Origin: Procambarus clarkii
Lineage: Eukaryota; Arthropoda; Malacostraca; Decapoda; Cambaridae
Length of the DNA stretch: 64,000 nt
Assembly (NCBI RefSeq): GCF_040958095.1
Contig: NC_091227.1
Span: 16,734,932-16,798,931 of the forward strand
Direction: 5' to 3'
Under the pieces are notes generated by a model. The model searched no databases and was not told the DNA's origin. It worked only from the letters and a program-made list of their open reading frames with translations. Positions 1-11,136 of the stretch are shown here, piece after piece. The position numbers and the translations under genes are program-made. The stretch's first letter is position 1. Every line of letters begins with the position of its first letter.

Positions 1-182
1 ACCTCCCTCCTCTCCCCCTATTCCTTCCCACCCTCCCCCATTTTCCTCATCCTCACCCTATTCTCCGTACCCCCTTTCTCTTATTATTCTCCATTCTCTT
101 ATTATTCTCCTTTCTCTTCACCCTTATTCTTCGTGTTGCCTCGAACGGTCATTCCGATTTATATTTATATTAAGGGGAGTAT
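1..182. other. Pyrimidine-rich low-complexity DNA
   Basis: C and T runs dominate, broken by short TTATTATTCTC repeats. No coding or element signature is visible. Confidence 0.6.
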
Positions 183-186
183 CCGG

Positions 187-445
187 CGTGGCCAGGGTCT
201 GTCTGTCTGTCTCACATTTGTCCATCTATCTATCCGTGCATCTATCCAGGCGTCTATCTACCCAGCTACCCATCCATTTATATATCCATCCATCTATATA
301 TCCATCTATTCATCCATCTATTCATCAACCTATTCATCTGTCTATCGATCTATATCCCATCCATCCATCTATCCATCTACTGTCTATTTGTCTCTCTGCC
401 ACTGTCTTTCTGTTTCTATTTCTATCTCTGTCTATCTGTCTCTCT
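187..445. repeat. Imperfect TCTA/TCCA tetranucleotide microsatellite
   Basis: The stretch is built from TCTA, TCCA, TCTG and TTCA tetramers in irregular order. Two overlapping frames stay open only because of this composition, so no gene is called. Confidence 0.85.
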
Positions 446-1034
446 CTTACAAAAAATACAATTGTCTAATGAGGGTGGTCGCCTGTGATTTTAGTGGTGT
501 GAAATACTTATAAAAATAGAATTGTAAAATAGAAAAATAGAATTGTACGTGACATGTGACATCTCTGAAGCAGTTTTTTTTATTATTATTATTATTTTCT
601 ACCACAGACGTGGCCACACATTTACAATGCTAACCAGAATATATACATTTTCTTCTGTCCTGATTTATGCCACTCTGTGCCAGTTATGGACAGCAGGAAA
701 TTTCTGCTTATTTTCCCGAGGTCAGTGAATACTGGTATTTATTACAAAAGGATTTTTTTTCTTCAAAATATTTAGCCAAGTGTAGCTGGCGGACAGTGAG
801 AAAAATCGTCGTGATTTTTTCATAACAAAAAATTATTGTCGTCGTCGTGGGTCAGAATGTGACCATTGGTGTGTTGTTCACTTTTGAGTTCTAGCAAGCC
901 CTGACCAGCCTTTGTCTGTCGCCTACCCCAGACCATTCTCAGTGCAAAGTATGGCGAGGTTGTGAATGTGAAATGTAAAACATCGACTCTGTAGACTATT
1001 CCACGGGTTTAAATAGTCGACTAAACATATGGTC
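446..1034. other. Unassigned AT-rich intergenic DNA
   Basis: Nothing recognisable apart from a T-rich and ATT-rich run near 574-597 and a small palindrome (GACTATT / AATAGTC) near 990-1020. Confidence 0.5.
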
Positions 1035-1195
1035 CTGTATGACTAACCATCCTGCGAGATGGGGACTTTTATTACCACTGCTACCTTATTCAATCTTGTG
1101 TTGATGATATCCTCAAAATGCTTCCGGAGTCTGCCAGTGCAGACTGCCTATCACCTGCCTCTGTATGACTAACCATCTTGTGTGATGGGGATTTT
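1035..1195. repeat. Unnamed repeat with a 35-bp direct duplication
   Basis: A module starting CTGTATGACTAACCATC and continuing into a GATGGGGA core occurs at 1035-1070 and again at 1161-1195, about 126 bp apart. The second copy is interrupted by the foldback element that follows and resumes near 1404. Confidence 0.55.
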
Positions 1196-1208
1196 TTAGC
1201 ATCACCTA

Positions 1209-1390
1209 TGCAGGCGATGAGTCACAATAACGGGGCTAAAGTATGATGACCAGACCACACACTAGAATGTGAAGGGACGACGACGTTTCGGTCCGTCCTG
1301 GACCATTCCCAAGTCGATCGACTTGAGAATGGTCCAGGACGGACCGAAACGTCGTAGTCCCTTCACATTCTAGTGTGTGGTCTGGTCATC
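1209..1390 (-). mobile_element. Foldback element with 13-bp target-site duplication
   Basis: The sequence is a near-perfect hairpin. The arm containing CCAGACCACACACTAGA and GACGTTTCGGTCCGTCCTGG returns as its reverse complement after a short loop around 1308-1325. The element is bounded by identical 13-mers TTAGCATCACCTA at 1196-1208 and 1391-1403. A second, shorter copy at 38761-38890 has its own perfect flanking duplication, and a diverged remnant lies at 57815-57945. I place the 3' end at the GCAGGCGATGAGTCAC side because the second copy is missing the opposite end. The long target duplication resembles LINE-driven insertion more than a standard MITE. Confidence 0.85.
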
Positions 1391-1403
1391 TTAGCATCAC
1401 CTA

Positions 1404-2689
1404 GTTAGCTTTTTTGACACACTGTACTCCACTTCATATAGTCTAGGGTAGCTGCAGTAATGCAGATGTACCTAATGTATTAATAAAAAAAAAGTGAATG
1501 TGGAAAGTTATTTTGTAAATATATGCTGTGATGAGAGATTGACAGTCAAGGAAGAAGGGCATGTGTAAGCAAGGAGAGAAATGATGGGGGAAGGGCGAGT
1601 GTGAGCAGGAAGAGAGGAAATAAAAGTGAAAAGTGGTAACTTCCTCTTTTGGGGTTGGTGGTTCGAGACACCTACTGACCCAGGTGAAGGAAATATTATT
1701 ACTCACGTTTTTAATCCAGTTATCAAGATAGCTGGAAAGTGATCACAGCTATAAACCGGGAACAAGCAAATTTAAAGAAAAAGACAAGATTGGAAAACAA
1801 AAATAAACTGATAAATCACTTTAATGTAAATAAAGTAACAGAAATTTCACGTAAGTTCAAATGAGATTTATTTAACGTTGTATATAAGCTCTCTAAAATC
1901 CTCAAATCAATTTTATTGGCGGACTTAAACAGAATTTTAAAATCTTGTGACTCCGTCCTGTGCTTTATGTCGAGAAAATGCTATTTATTAAAGGGAATGG
2001 GAAAGTTTATAGCAAGTGGGAAAGGGTTTGAGAATGAAAATCCTTTATGTTCACATATTCAGATCCTAAAGTTACGGTATGTGCTTCTAATATATTAACC
2101 TTAGTCTGAGAGCATGTGAATTGGTGGTCTTTATTAGCGCATATCGGAGTGATAATGGATTCTTTGATCTTGAAGCGTTTTATGTAGTATTGGAATTTAT
2201 TCAAATGATATATAAATGACTTGAAGATTCTATTAAAAATAGAGGATGGATTAGAGAGAATCTTACGTGTGTTGCCCTGACGTTAACAAATCCACCGAGA
2301 CTGATTTATTGTTTCATTACTAGTCATTTCCCACTCGAAATAAGACAAAATTAGAAGCATAAATACATAATACCGCAAATACTGTGTTCATTTGGTAGGA
2401 AGCCGTCATCTGAATATTATTTAATTCGTTACAAACGGCAATTACTACAATGTGTGATATTTATGGTGTCAGGAGTTATCAATCAGCGACCACCTGTCGT
2501 AGTGGGGCACAGTGCCTGCCGTAATTACCAATTAGCATCACCAAGAGGGTGCCATGCTATCAATATATACCTGTCACTCATATCAATTTTTACCTGTGGC
2601 CCTTCTAAGGTGTAATGATTACATTCCACGACATGTAATCAAGCAATAATGAATTGCTTATCGTGAGCCAGTTATTCACCGACTAAAAG
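1404..2689. other. Unassigned intergenic DNA
   Basis: AT-rich sequence with no recognised gene or repeat. Short open frames here lack homology that I recognise and show no splice or promoter context. Confidence 0.5.
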
Positions 2690-2699
2690 AGTAATTCAT

Positions 2700-2980
2700 G
2701 TGGTTATCTTGAGGTTATCTTGAGATGATTTCGGGGCTTTAGTGTCCCCGCGGCCCGGTCCTCGACCAGGCCTCCACCCCCAGGAAGCAGCCCGTGACAG
2801 CTGACTAACACCCAGGTACCTATTTTACTGCTAGGTAACAGGGGCATAGGGTGAAGGAAACTCTGCCCATTGTTTCTCGCCGGTGCCTGGGATCGAACCC
2901 AGGACCACAGGATCACAAGTCCAGCGTGCTGTCCGCTCGGCCGACCGGCTCCCTCGCTCGGCCGACCGGCTCCCTGTAAT
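2700..2980 (-). mobile_element. SINE-2, full-length tRNA-derived SINE
   Basis: Reading on the minus strand, the tRNA-like head (GGCCGAGCGGACAGCACGC, then box B GGTTCGATCCC) is followed by a conserved body (AATGGGCAGAGTTTC, CTGTTACCTAGCAGTAAAAT, CTGGTCGAGGACCGGGCC) and a tail of repeated CTCAAGATAAC. A 10-bp target duplication AGTAATTCAT lies at 2690-2699 and 2981-2990. The 5' end is duplicated: a 21-bp unit at 2934-2954 is repeated at 2955-2975. Four other long copies lie in the window. Confidence 0.92.
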
Positions 2981-3000
2981 AGTAATTCATAGTATTTCAT

Positions 3001-3224
3001 AAGTAACATGGGGTATTAGGATCATTTCCTCGTTCATCCTCTGCACTTGGCCGAACATACTCAGCCAGACATTCCCGTCAACTGGCCTGGTGAGGGGCAG
3101 AGAAGTATATCATAGTAAACTTGTTTATGGTCCCTTGCGGCCGTTAGAAAGTGGTCCGGTGGGTGTGTGTGTTGGCCTTGACCATCTTGGTACAGCCCCC
3201 AAGCCCGCGGCTCCCACCACCTCA
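3001..3224. other. Unassigned sequence
   Basis: No recognised element. It leads directly into a 40-bp minisatellite. Confidence 0.4.
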
Positions 3225-3227
3225 CCT

Positions 3228-3786
3228 CTATAGCACCGGTACCCCGGTAACAGTACGCTGCCCTCTACACCAGCACCAGTACCCCGGTAATAGTTCGCTG
3301 CCCTCTACAGCAGCACCAGTACCCCGGTAACAGTACGCTGCCCTCTACAGCAGCACCAGTACCCCGGTAATAGTTCGCTGCCCTCTACAGCAGCACCAGT
3401 ACCCCGGTAACAGTACGCTGCCCTCTACAGCAGCACCAGTACCCCGGTAATAGTTCGCTGCCCTCTACACCAGCACCAGTACTCCGGTAATAGTACGCTG
3501 CCCTCTACACCAGCACCAGTACCCCGGTAACAGTACGCTGCCCTCTACAGCAGCGCCAGTACCCCGGTAATAGTTCGCTGCCCTCTACACCAGCACCAGT
3601 ACCCCGGTAACAGTACGCTGCCCTCTACAGCAGCACCAGTACCCTGATAATAGTTCGTTGTCCTCTACAGCAGCACCAGTACCCCGGTAATAGTTCGCTG
3701 CCCTCTACAGCAGCACCAGTACCCCGGTAATAGTTCGCTGCCCTCTATAGTAGCACCAGTACCCTGATAATAGTACGCTGCCCTAC
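3228..3786. repeat. 40-bp minisatellite with alternating variants
   Basis: About 14 tandem copies of a 40-bp unit containing CAGCACCAGTACCCCGGTAA and CGCTGCCCTCTACA. Two variants, GGTAACAGTACG and GGTAATAGTTCG, alternate regularly in the left half, so the array there is really an 80-bp dimer. Order breaks down to the right, where CCTGATAATAG variants appear. Confidence 0.92.
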
Positions 3787-3791
3787 ATAGC

Positions 3792-4660
<869 letters not shown>

Positions 4661-4709
4661 TCTCTCTCTCTCTCTCTCATTCTCTCTCTCTCACTCTCTC
4701 TCTCTCTCT

Positions 4710-4761
<52 letters not shown>
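4661..4761. repeat. (CT)n microsatellite
   Basis: CT dinucleotide array interrupted by CATT and CACT, about 100 bp. Confidence 0.95.
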
Positions 4762-4762
<1 letters not shown>

Positions 4763-4984
4763 CTTTAGCATCTCCACTCTCATTATATCCTGAGAGACAA
4801 TCCCTCATAGAACTAGACACTTCCCGGGGCACCAGCGTACTTCTCAAGCATGTGTGGGAGCCATGTGTATGGGATAGTTAGCAAATAATACTTTCTTACC
4901 ATCGAGGAAGGCTCGATCTGTCCAATTATCCTGTTAGATTTACATTGTAGTTATGTACTCTCCTAACTGTATTGACATAATTGC

Positions 4985-5340
4985 GCTTGAGGGGTGTTGA
5001 GCTTCGGCTATTTGGTCCTGCCTCTCAACTGTCAATCAACTGGTGTACTGCAAGGTCTGAGCGTATTGGGCTATATTATATCTACACTTGAAGCTGCCTA
5101 TGGAGTCTGCCTGCCACAACATCACTTCCCTGTACACTAATATTTATAAGAACTGACACAAGGGAAATTCTGTTTTAATCACTATGTGGCTCATTGGGGT
5201 ATTAAGTTTCCACCTGTGTCCCGCTGCTCGAGTGCCACCCATGCTAAATAATCCTTTTCAACCCTATCAATTTCTCTTAAAATTTTGTATGTGGTTATCT
5301 TGTCTCCCCTAACTCATTTGTCTTCCAATGACAAATTTAC
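4985..5340 (-). mobile_element. LINE 3' end, antisense, degraded
   Basis: On the minus strand this is the last part of the LINE ORF2 followed by its 3' UTR. The UTR hallmark is GAGAGGCAGGACCAAATAGC, and further upstream a degraded GAATGCC-type region corresponds to the ORF2 end that is clean at 6514-6917. The 5' part is missing, as usual for LINE insertions. It carries many substitutions and is old. Confidence 0.75.
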
Positions 5341-5480
5341 TATTTGTATTTACAATTTGGACCTGCAGCCTAAAACTGTTAGCTCCTGGACCCCGCCTTT
5401 CAAACCTTTGGTTGCCTAATGTACTGAGTTAATTCAGACATATTTTTCTCAATCTCTACTACATATTTCTAACACACACA
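5341..5480 (-). mobile_element. LINE 3'-tail variant fragment
   Basis: A second LINE-tail type containing GGCGGGGTCCAGGAGCTAAC on the minus strand. The same module occurs at 9790-9890 and around 21700-21770. It ends in a short CA run beside a SINE-3 copy. Confidence 0.55.
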
Positions 5481-5481
5481 T

Positions 5482-5655
5482 CACCAGGAAGCAGCCCGTA
5501 GTAGCTGTCTAATTGCCAGGTACCTATTAGCTGGTAGGTGAACAGGGGTATCAGTTTGAAAGAAAATATGCCAATTTGTTTCCGCCTCGGCCTGACATTG
5601 AATCACAGGACTACGACCCCCGAGCGACGTCTTCTCAGCCGCGAGGCCCCATGAG
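5482..5655 (-). mobile_element. SINE-3 copy (degraded tRNA-derived SINE)
   Basis: On the minus strand it keeps the SINE body CACCTACCAGCTAATAGGTA and CAGCTACTACGGGCTGCTTC. The tRNA-like head is diverged, and no clean target duplication is seen. Confidence 0.65.
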
Positions 5656-5662
5656 CATGTGT

Positions 5663-5758
5663 GTGTGTACTCATCTTGTTGTGCTTGCGGGGGTTGAGCT
5701 CTGGCTCTTTGGTCCCGCCTCTCAACTGTCAATCAACTGGTGACTCAACGGAGTGTTT

Positions 5759-5838
<80 letters not shown>
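5663..5838 (-). mobile_element. LINE 3' tail joined to (GT)n
   Basis: About 90 bp of LINE 3' UTR (minus strand: GGGACCAAAGAGCCAGAGCT, then CAACCCCCGCAAGCACAA) flanked by TG runs on both sides. The longer (GT)n array fills 5759-5838. It is one of about ten LINE tails in the window that sit against CA/TG arrays. Confidence 0.8.
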
Positions 5839-6426
5839 TCATGTGTGCGTGTGTGTGGGTGCGTATGACCTCACACACCTCTCCGCCAAGCTCAAATTAC
5901 ACAAGTATACATCATGCCATTATTAATAAAACACACCGGTTTAAGAGCTTATTCCTCGCATGCCTCCCACATTCCTGAAGAAGCAATAACCGCAACAGTC
6001 CTCCCAAAAACCTCTCTGCTTCCTTGCGTCTCTGCTTCCTTGCGTCATCTATTGCGTCCCCCAAAATTCTGTGCGTCACATCTTGACCAGGAGCTTCAAC
6101 ACGACACCTGCCACTGACTGCTGAGAATTGCTTCGTAAGTCTTGTCAATACTTAAGCTCTGCACTGGTCGAAATCTTATTAGGGGGTATTTTGATGAGGA
6201 ATGTGTGAGTTCAGCGTGAGTGGGTGCTGGGTAGCTGACCCGTGACGTCATCCGTATAGATTTATTGCTGTCAGAACTCTCCGCGATCATACACTGATGT
6301 CTGGAATCATGACATCACATTGCAGGAAGACTTCACTCAAGGTGACACGCTGTAGAGGGAACACACACTCCTTGTGGTGTGGACAAGCGAGAAACAGAAG
6401 ACTGGTTTAAGTCCTTGCTAAGTTAA
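5839..6426. other. Unassigned intergenic DNA
   Basis: No recognised gene or repeat; short open frames on both strands show no conserved features. Confidence 0.45.
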
Positions 6427-6443
6427 CACACACACACACACAC

Positions 6444-6485
<42 letters not shown>

Positions 6486-6513
6486 GAACGTACGCACGCA
6501 CACACACACACAC
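6427..6513. repeat. (CA)n microsatellite with CGCA interruptions
   Basis: CA dinucleotides with a GCACGAACGTACGCACGC interruption. It lies directly against the 5'-truncated LINE that follows. Confidence 0.93.
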
Positions 6514-6990
6514 ACCTGAAGAAACACATAAAGAAACTGGAGAAGGTTCAGAGGTTTGCGACGAGGCTTGTCCCAGAGCTACGAGGGATGGGATATGAAG
6601 AGCGGCTGAAGGAACTGAACCTTACGACACTAGAGAAAAGAAGGGAGAGAGGAGATATGATAGGGACATATAAAATACTCAGGGGAATTGACAAAGTGGA
6701 AATAGATGAAATGTTCACACGTAATAATAACAGAACGAGGGGACATGGGTGGAAACTGGAAACTCAGATGAGTCACAGAGATGTTAGGAAGTTTTCTTTT
6801 AGCGTGAGAGTAGTAGAAAAATGGAATGCACTTGGGGAACAGGTTGTGGAAGCAAATACTATTCATACTTTTAAAACTAGGTATGATAGGGAAATGGGAC
6901 AGGAGTCATTGCTGTAAACAACCGATAGCTAGAAAGGCGGGATCCAAGAGTCAATGCTCGATCCTGCAAGCACATATAGGTGAGTACATA
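6514..6990 (+). mobile_element. LINE ORF2 C-terminus and 3' UTR, 5'-truncated
   Basis: An open frame to the stop at 6915-6917 encodes the C-terminal end of a jockey/CR1-type ORF2. It reads LKKHIKKLEKVQRFATRLVP, then GYEERLKELNLTTLEKRRER, GDMIGTYKILRG, MSHRDVRKFSFSVRVVEKWN and FKTRYDRE. The endonuclease and reverse transcriptase are absent because the copy starts inside (CA)n. After the stop comes the 3' UTR (GGCGGGATCCAAGAGTCAAT) and a TGAGTA(CA)n tail. This is the best preserved LINE coding piece in the window and is not a host gene. Confidence 0.9.
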
Positions 6991-6996
6991 TAGGTG

Positions 6997-7052
<56 letters not shown>
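6991..7052. repeat. (CA)n microsatellite
   Basis: Pure CA array continuing directly from the LINE tail motif GTGAGTACA. Confidence 0.95.
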
Positions 7053-7054
<2 letters not shown>

Positions 7055-7160
7055 AGGTTCAAGAACCGTACACCTGTCCATTGACGGTTGAGAGGCGGGA
7101 CCAAAGAGCCAGAGCTCAACCCCCGCAAGCACAACTAGGTGAGAACTAGATGAGTACAGC
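7053..7160 (+). mobile_element. LINE 3' tail, second copy
   Basis: A second LINE 3' UTR in the same orientation (GAGGCGGGACCAAAGAGCCA, AACCCCCGCAAGCACAAC, TAGGTGAG) immediately after the CA array of the previous one. It suggests insertion of one LINE tail into or beside the other's array. Confidence 0.85.
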
Positions 7161-7182
7161 ATAAAAGGGTTCTTCTCTTTTC

Positions 7183-7373
7183 AACTGGAAAAACCACTTG
7201 GGCTGGACGGTAGAGTGACGGTCTCGCTTCATGCAAGTTGGCGTTCAATCCCTGACCGTCCAAGTGGTTGGGCACCATTCCTTTTCCCCCATCACATCCC
7301 AGATCCTTATTCTAACCCCTTTCAAGTGCTATATATTCCTAATGGCTTGGCGCTTTCCCCTTGATAATTTCCT
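7183..7373 (+). mobile_element. SINE-1 copy
   Basis: tRNA-derived SINE. The head has box A-like GGGCTGGACGGTAGAG and box B-like GCGTTCAATCCC, then GTCCAAGTGGTTGGGCACCA and the shared 3' end ATGGCTTGGCGCTTTCCCC. Other copies lie at 13988, 30128, 37178 and 45283. Confidence 0.9.
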
Positions 7374-7836
<463 letters not shown>

Positions 7837-8035
7837 GAAAAGGTGCGAAAAGGTTCTAAAGGTGACACTGTCTAGTATGATGTGTGACACTGAACAAGAA
7901 ATAATGTAATCCAACTATTCAAGTTTTGATTGTGTAAATAAATAGGTAAACATTGGTTCGAAAATCTGGCTACAGATCTCAGGAACAAGTAACATCACAG
8001 AAACAAACTCACCGCGAAGCTTCAAGCATGGGTTG

Positions 8036-8445
8036 AATATGCACACATGTGTAGGTGTGGTTGAATACACCCCATGTGTAGGTGTGGTTGAATACACCCC
8101 ATGTGTAGGTGTGGTTGAATACACCCCATGTGTAGGTGTGGTTGAATACACCCCATGTGTAGGTATGGTTGAATACACACATGTGTAGGTGTGGTTGAAT
8201 ACACACATGTGTAGGTGTGGTTGAATACACACATGTGTAGGTGTGGTTGAATACACCCCATGTGTAGGTATGGTTGAATACACACATGTGTAGGTGTGGT
8301 TGAATACACACATGTGTAGGTGTGGTTGAATACACACATGTGTAGGTGTGGTTGAATACACCCCGTGTGTAGGTGTGGTTGAATACACACATGTGTAGGT
8401 GTGATTGAATACACCCCGTGTGTACGTGTGGTTGGATACACACAT
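8036..8445. repeat. 26/27-bp minisatellite with higher-order pattern
   Basis: About 15 tandem copies of a unit with core ATGTGTAGGTGTGGTTGAAT. A 26-bp version (ACACACATG) and a 27-bp version (ACACCCCATG) occur. In the middle the order of three 26-bp units and one 27-bp unit carrying AGGTATGG repeats twice, a higher-order block of about 105 bp. Three minus-strand frames stay open through it; I regard them as by-products. Confidence 0.92.
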
Positions 8446-8783
8446 ATGCAGGAGATATGCTTATATACATACCTTCGGGAGCTTGGTTGGATAATTACAT
8501 AAGCGAGAGTTGATGGATAAGCACATGCATAACAGTGGATGGATATTGGGAGCAGCTGCCTCGGCTGGGTCAATAAATCTTCCAACAGAGTCATTACAGT
8601 CATATGCTCTTCTGTAACACTGTTAATCCCAAAGGAAAACGAGAGATAACTCATTTAGACCAGGTAATACATGTTTTTTACAAAGGAAAAACTATAGTAA
8701 AGCTTTGGTAAATTAAACTTAGAACACGTGCTTAGAGTTTGTGAAATGTATTTACACTATAATATTGATGCCGAGAAAGTTCT
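8446..8783. other. Unassigned sequence downstream of the first glycine-rich gene
   Basis: No gene or repeat recognised. Confidence 0.4.
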
Positions 8784-8928
8784 TCAAAGAATATGAAAGT
8801 GAATATGAAAATGAGTCAGAGAAGGTGGAACAATAACGCCAGCGTTAACATCCCTGGAGGCTAGTCTCACACCATCCAGGCACTCAACAGCAATACCCTG
8901 AGAAGAGGCATGGACTCTTCCTCTGAGT

Positions 8929-9461
8929 CTACCGTCCGTAGCCGTAGCCTCCGTAGTGGCCTCCGCCGTACAAGCCTCCGAAGCCGCCGCCGAAGCCGCC
9001 TTTATACCCGCCGAAGCCGCCACCAAAGCCACCGCCGTAGCCGCCGCCAAAGCCACCACCGTAGCCGCCGCCGTAGCCGCCGACGTAGACCGGGTAGTGG
9101 ACAGGAATAACTTTCACAGGAGCGTAATCCAAAGCCGCGCCTACCAAAGCCGCCCTTCTTAAACTTGTGAGGGGCGGGGCTGGCGAGGGACGGCGGTGAC
9201 GGCCAGCAGGAGCACCAGCAGGAACGGCGTCTACAGGAGGAACAACAACAAATATTTTCCATTTGCCGAAGGCCTTTTGTGATCCTTATATTCTTAAAAA
9301 CAACATGCAAGCATAGTAACTATGTAGTCGTTAATTCCTAATGCTAAATCATATCAGAAAGCGAGCAATTGTATGGTCACTGTACACTGTGAATCCTGAC
9401 TCTTTCCACAGATATCTCCATCTTCAGGTAAGGGAATCATAGGCTAACTTACAAACTTCAT
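8929..9461 (-). pseudogene. Glycine-rich secreted protein gene, frameshifted copy
   Basis: This is the first of three paralogues. Exon 1 (9453-9461) reads ATGAAGTTT and is followed by a GTAAGT donor. Exon 2 (8929-9230) follows a TTGTTGTTCCTCCTGTAG-type acceptor and encodes a signal peptide, an HKFKKGGFGRR basic segment, a PVKVIPVHYPVY linker, GGYGGG/GGFGGG repeats and a YGYGR end. Relative to the paralogues it has one extra base within 9187-9189 (end of the signal peptide) and another at about 9128 (before YAPVK). Exon 2 is therefore 302 nt, and the ATG frame cannot reach the glycine repeats. Splice sites, TATA box and repeat domain are otherwise intact, so it is either a recent pseudogene or carries sequencing errors. 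The product, if made, would be a secreted cuticle- or defence-type peptide; function is inferred from composition only. Confidence 0.8.
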
Positions 9462-9506
9462 CTTGGAGGTTTGGGATGCTTGTGTGCCGGCCTCTCCGCT
9501 CGCCAG

Positions 9507-9515
9507 ATATATATA
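9507..9515 (-). promoter_or_regulatory. TATA box of the 9.4-kb glycine-rich copy
   Basis: ATATATATA on the minus strand ends about 46 bases before the ATG at 9461. The same spacing is seen in both paralogues. Confidence 0.6.
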
Positions 9516-9519
9516 CTGT

Positions 9520-9782
9520 CTACCTGACCGGGGATATCGACTCAAGAAGTTCACTTGTGATGGAATTTCAAGGACATTATTTAGGGCAGAAGAAATCCTT
9601 GTCAAGTAAAAATTACAAAAACGTGTTCGTCCAAACTTAGTTGTGGCTTATGTACGTTTAATAAAAACTGGTTTTGACGCTCGGGTTCACCAGCTCGAAG
9701 CATTCTAGTGAATTAAAACTTTTTTTTTAATTTGCAATGAAGACGTCAGTGATAAAATAAATATGTAAGTTACCAAATTAGT
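9520..9782. other. Unassigned upstream sequence
   Basis: No element recognised beyond an AT-rich stretch. Confidence 0.4.
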
Positions 9783-10030
9783 TTGAGAGATGTATTGACG
9801 ATTTGTATCTGCAGAATCGAGCTACTAGCTCTTGGACCACGCCTTTCTAATCAATTTAATTCTCCCCTATGTCTACTATATACATCTCTAACACACACAC
9901 ACACACACATAGAGAAAGCAGCTCGTAGCAAGCTGTCTAACTCCCAGGTACCTATTTACTGCAAGGTAACAGGTGCATCAGGTTAAAGGAAACTGTACCC
10001 ATTTGTTTTTCCACTCAGCCAGCCAGCCCC
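9783..10030 (-). mobile_element. LINE-tail variant plus SINE-3 fragment
   Basis: The left part (9790-9890, minus strand) repeats the LINE-tail variant seen at 5341-5480. It ends in a (CA)n run at 9892-9908. The right part is a SINE-3 body (minus: TTACCTTGCAGTAAATAGGT, ACCTGGGAGTTAGACAGCTT). The same arrangement at 5341-5655 suggests that the two modules move or were duplicated together. Confidence 0.65.
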
Positions 10031-10494
10031 CACAGATGTGTGATTGGTACGATAATAGCAGTCATAATGCTAGACTTAGCCAGAGATATTATAAATTGAC
10101 ACATTTAATAGAGTTTTAACACTTGCATCACTTCCTGCTACACAAAATTCATGTCATGTGTTGCCCAGAGTTAAGATACTTGTGTTACATTCAGGTCTCT
10201 CCCGTCACACATATATAGAAGCCTTTCACAGACATAATCTGTGCTATATAATCACTCTATTGATGTTATAATTATCACAATGTTCCTCAAACTCCCTTAA
10301 GCATTAGTCGTACCATGTTCCGTCGTGCCTCAGACGGACAGAATTAGCTAATGTATCGTTGATGAGAGCAGAAACCTTGAAACTAGAAGTGGCGTCCTAA
10401 TGCTTCCTGAAGCTCGTAGGCGGCTAGTTGACCACGTCACCAGACATTTCCTCCTCTGGTTTTTGCCACACCGGGGTGTGTCTGGATATATTAA
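10031..10494. other. Unassigned intergenic DNA
   Basis: Nothing recognised. Confidence 0.4.
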
Positions 10495-10497
10495 ACA

Positions 10498-10528
<31 letters not shown>

Positions 10529-10531
10529 GCA
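10495..10531. repeat. (CA)n-(CG)n alternating tract
   Basis: About ten CA units run directly into eight CG units. Alternating purine-pyrimidine DNA with a CG core is the classic composition for left-handed (Z) DNA. Confidence 0.9.
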
Positions 10532-10825
10532 TATTCACAGAAGGAGAGATATGGGTAAGAAGAGATGAATATGGAGAAGAGAATGTATTTGGATAAGGAT
10601 GTATGGGTAGTAACGTAGTAGGTAGGAGGGGGACAGAGAGAAAGAGAGATAGAGGGAGTGGATGGATAAGAAGATAGAGATAGAGGATGGATAAGAAGAG
10701 AGATAAATAGGGAGAGAAATGTGGACACGGAGAAAGTGGTGGATAGGGCAAAGAGAGATGTTGAGAGCGAGATAAAAAAGATAGAGAAAGATAGAGGGAA
10801 ATAAATAGGATGAAAGAGAAAATGG

Positions 10826-10916
<91 letters not shown>

Positions 10917-10960
10917 TGGAATAGGGAGCGTGAGAGTTGTGATAAAAAATATATATGTAG
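10532..10960. repeat. Purine-rich tract with (GA)n core
   Basis: GGATAAGA and GAGAGATA repeats lead into a nearly pure GA array at about 10829-10911. One strand is almost all purine, so the long minus-strand frame through it is compositional. Confidence 0.9.
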
Positions 10961-11136
10961 AATAAAATATATCGATTATTCATATGATACAGTTTTCTTG
11001 TGAGAAAACTTTACATTTCGTCTATGTTTCTCTCTAACTTGCTCTGTCTGAGACTCTGACATTTGTGTCGGGCATATCTCTGCTCTGAACACTATCCTCC
11101 CTGGCACATCCTTCCACACATCTGAGCCCGACAACA
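10961..11136. other. Unassigned sequence
   Basis: Nothing recognised. Confidence 0.35.

Noticed and set aside
2700-2980. tRNA genes at the SINE heads
   Set aside because: Each head is fused to a conserved SINE body and tail, and target duplications show mobile copies.
8022-8654. 210-codon minus-strand frame with HTYTCVYSTTPTH-like repeats
   Set aside because: Translation of the 26/27-bp minisatellite; mixed unit lengths break any steady peptide repeat.
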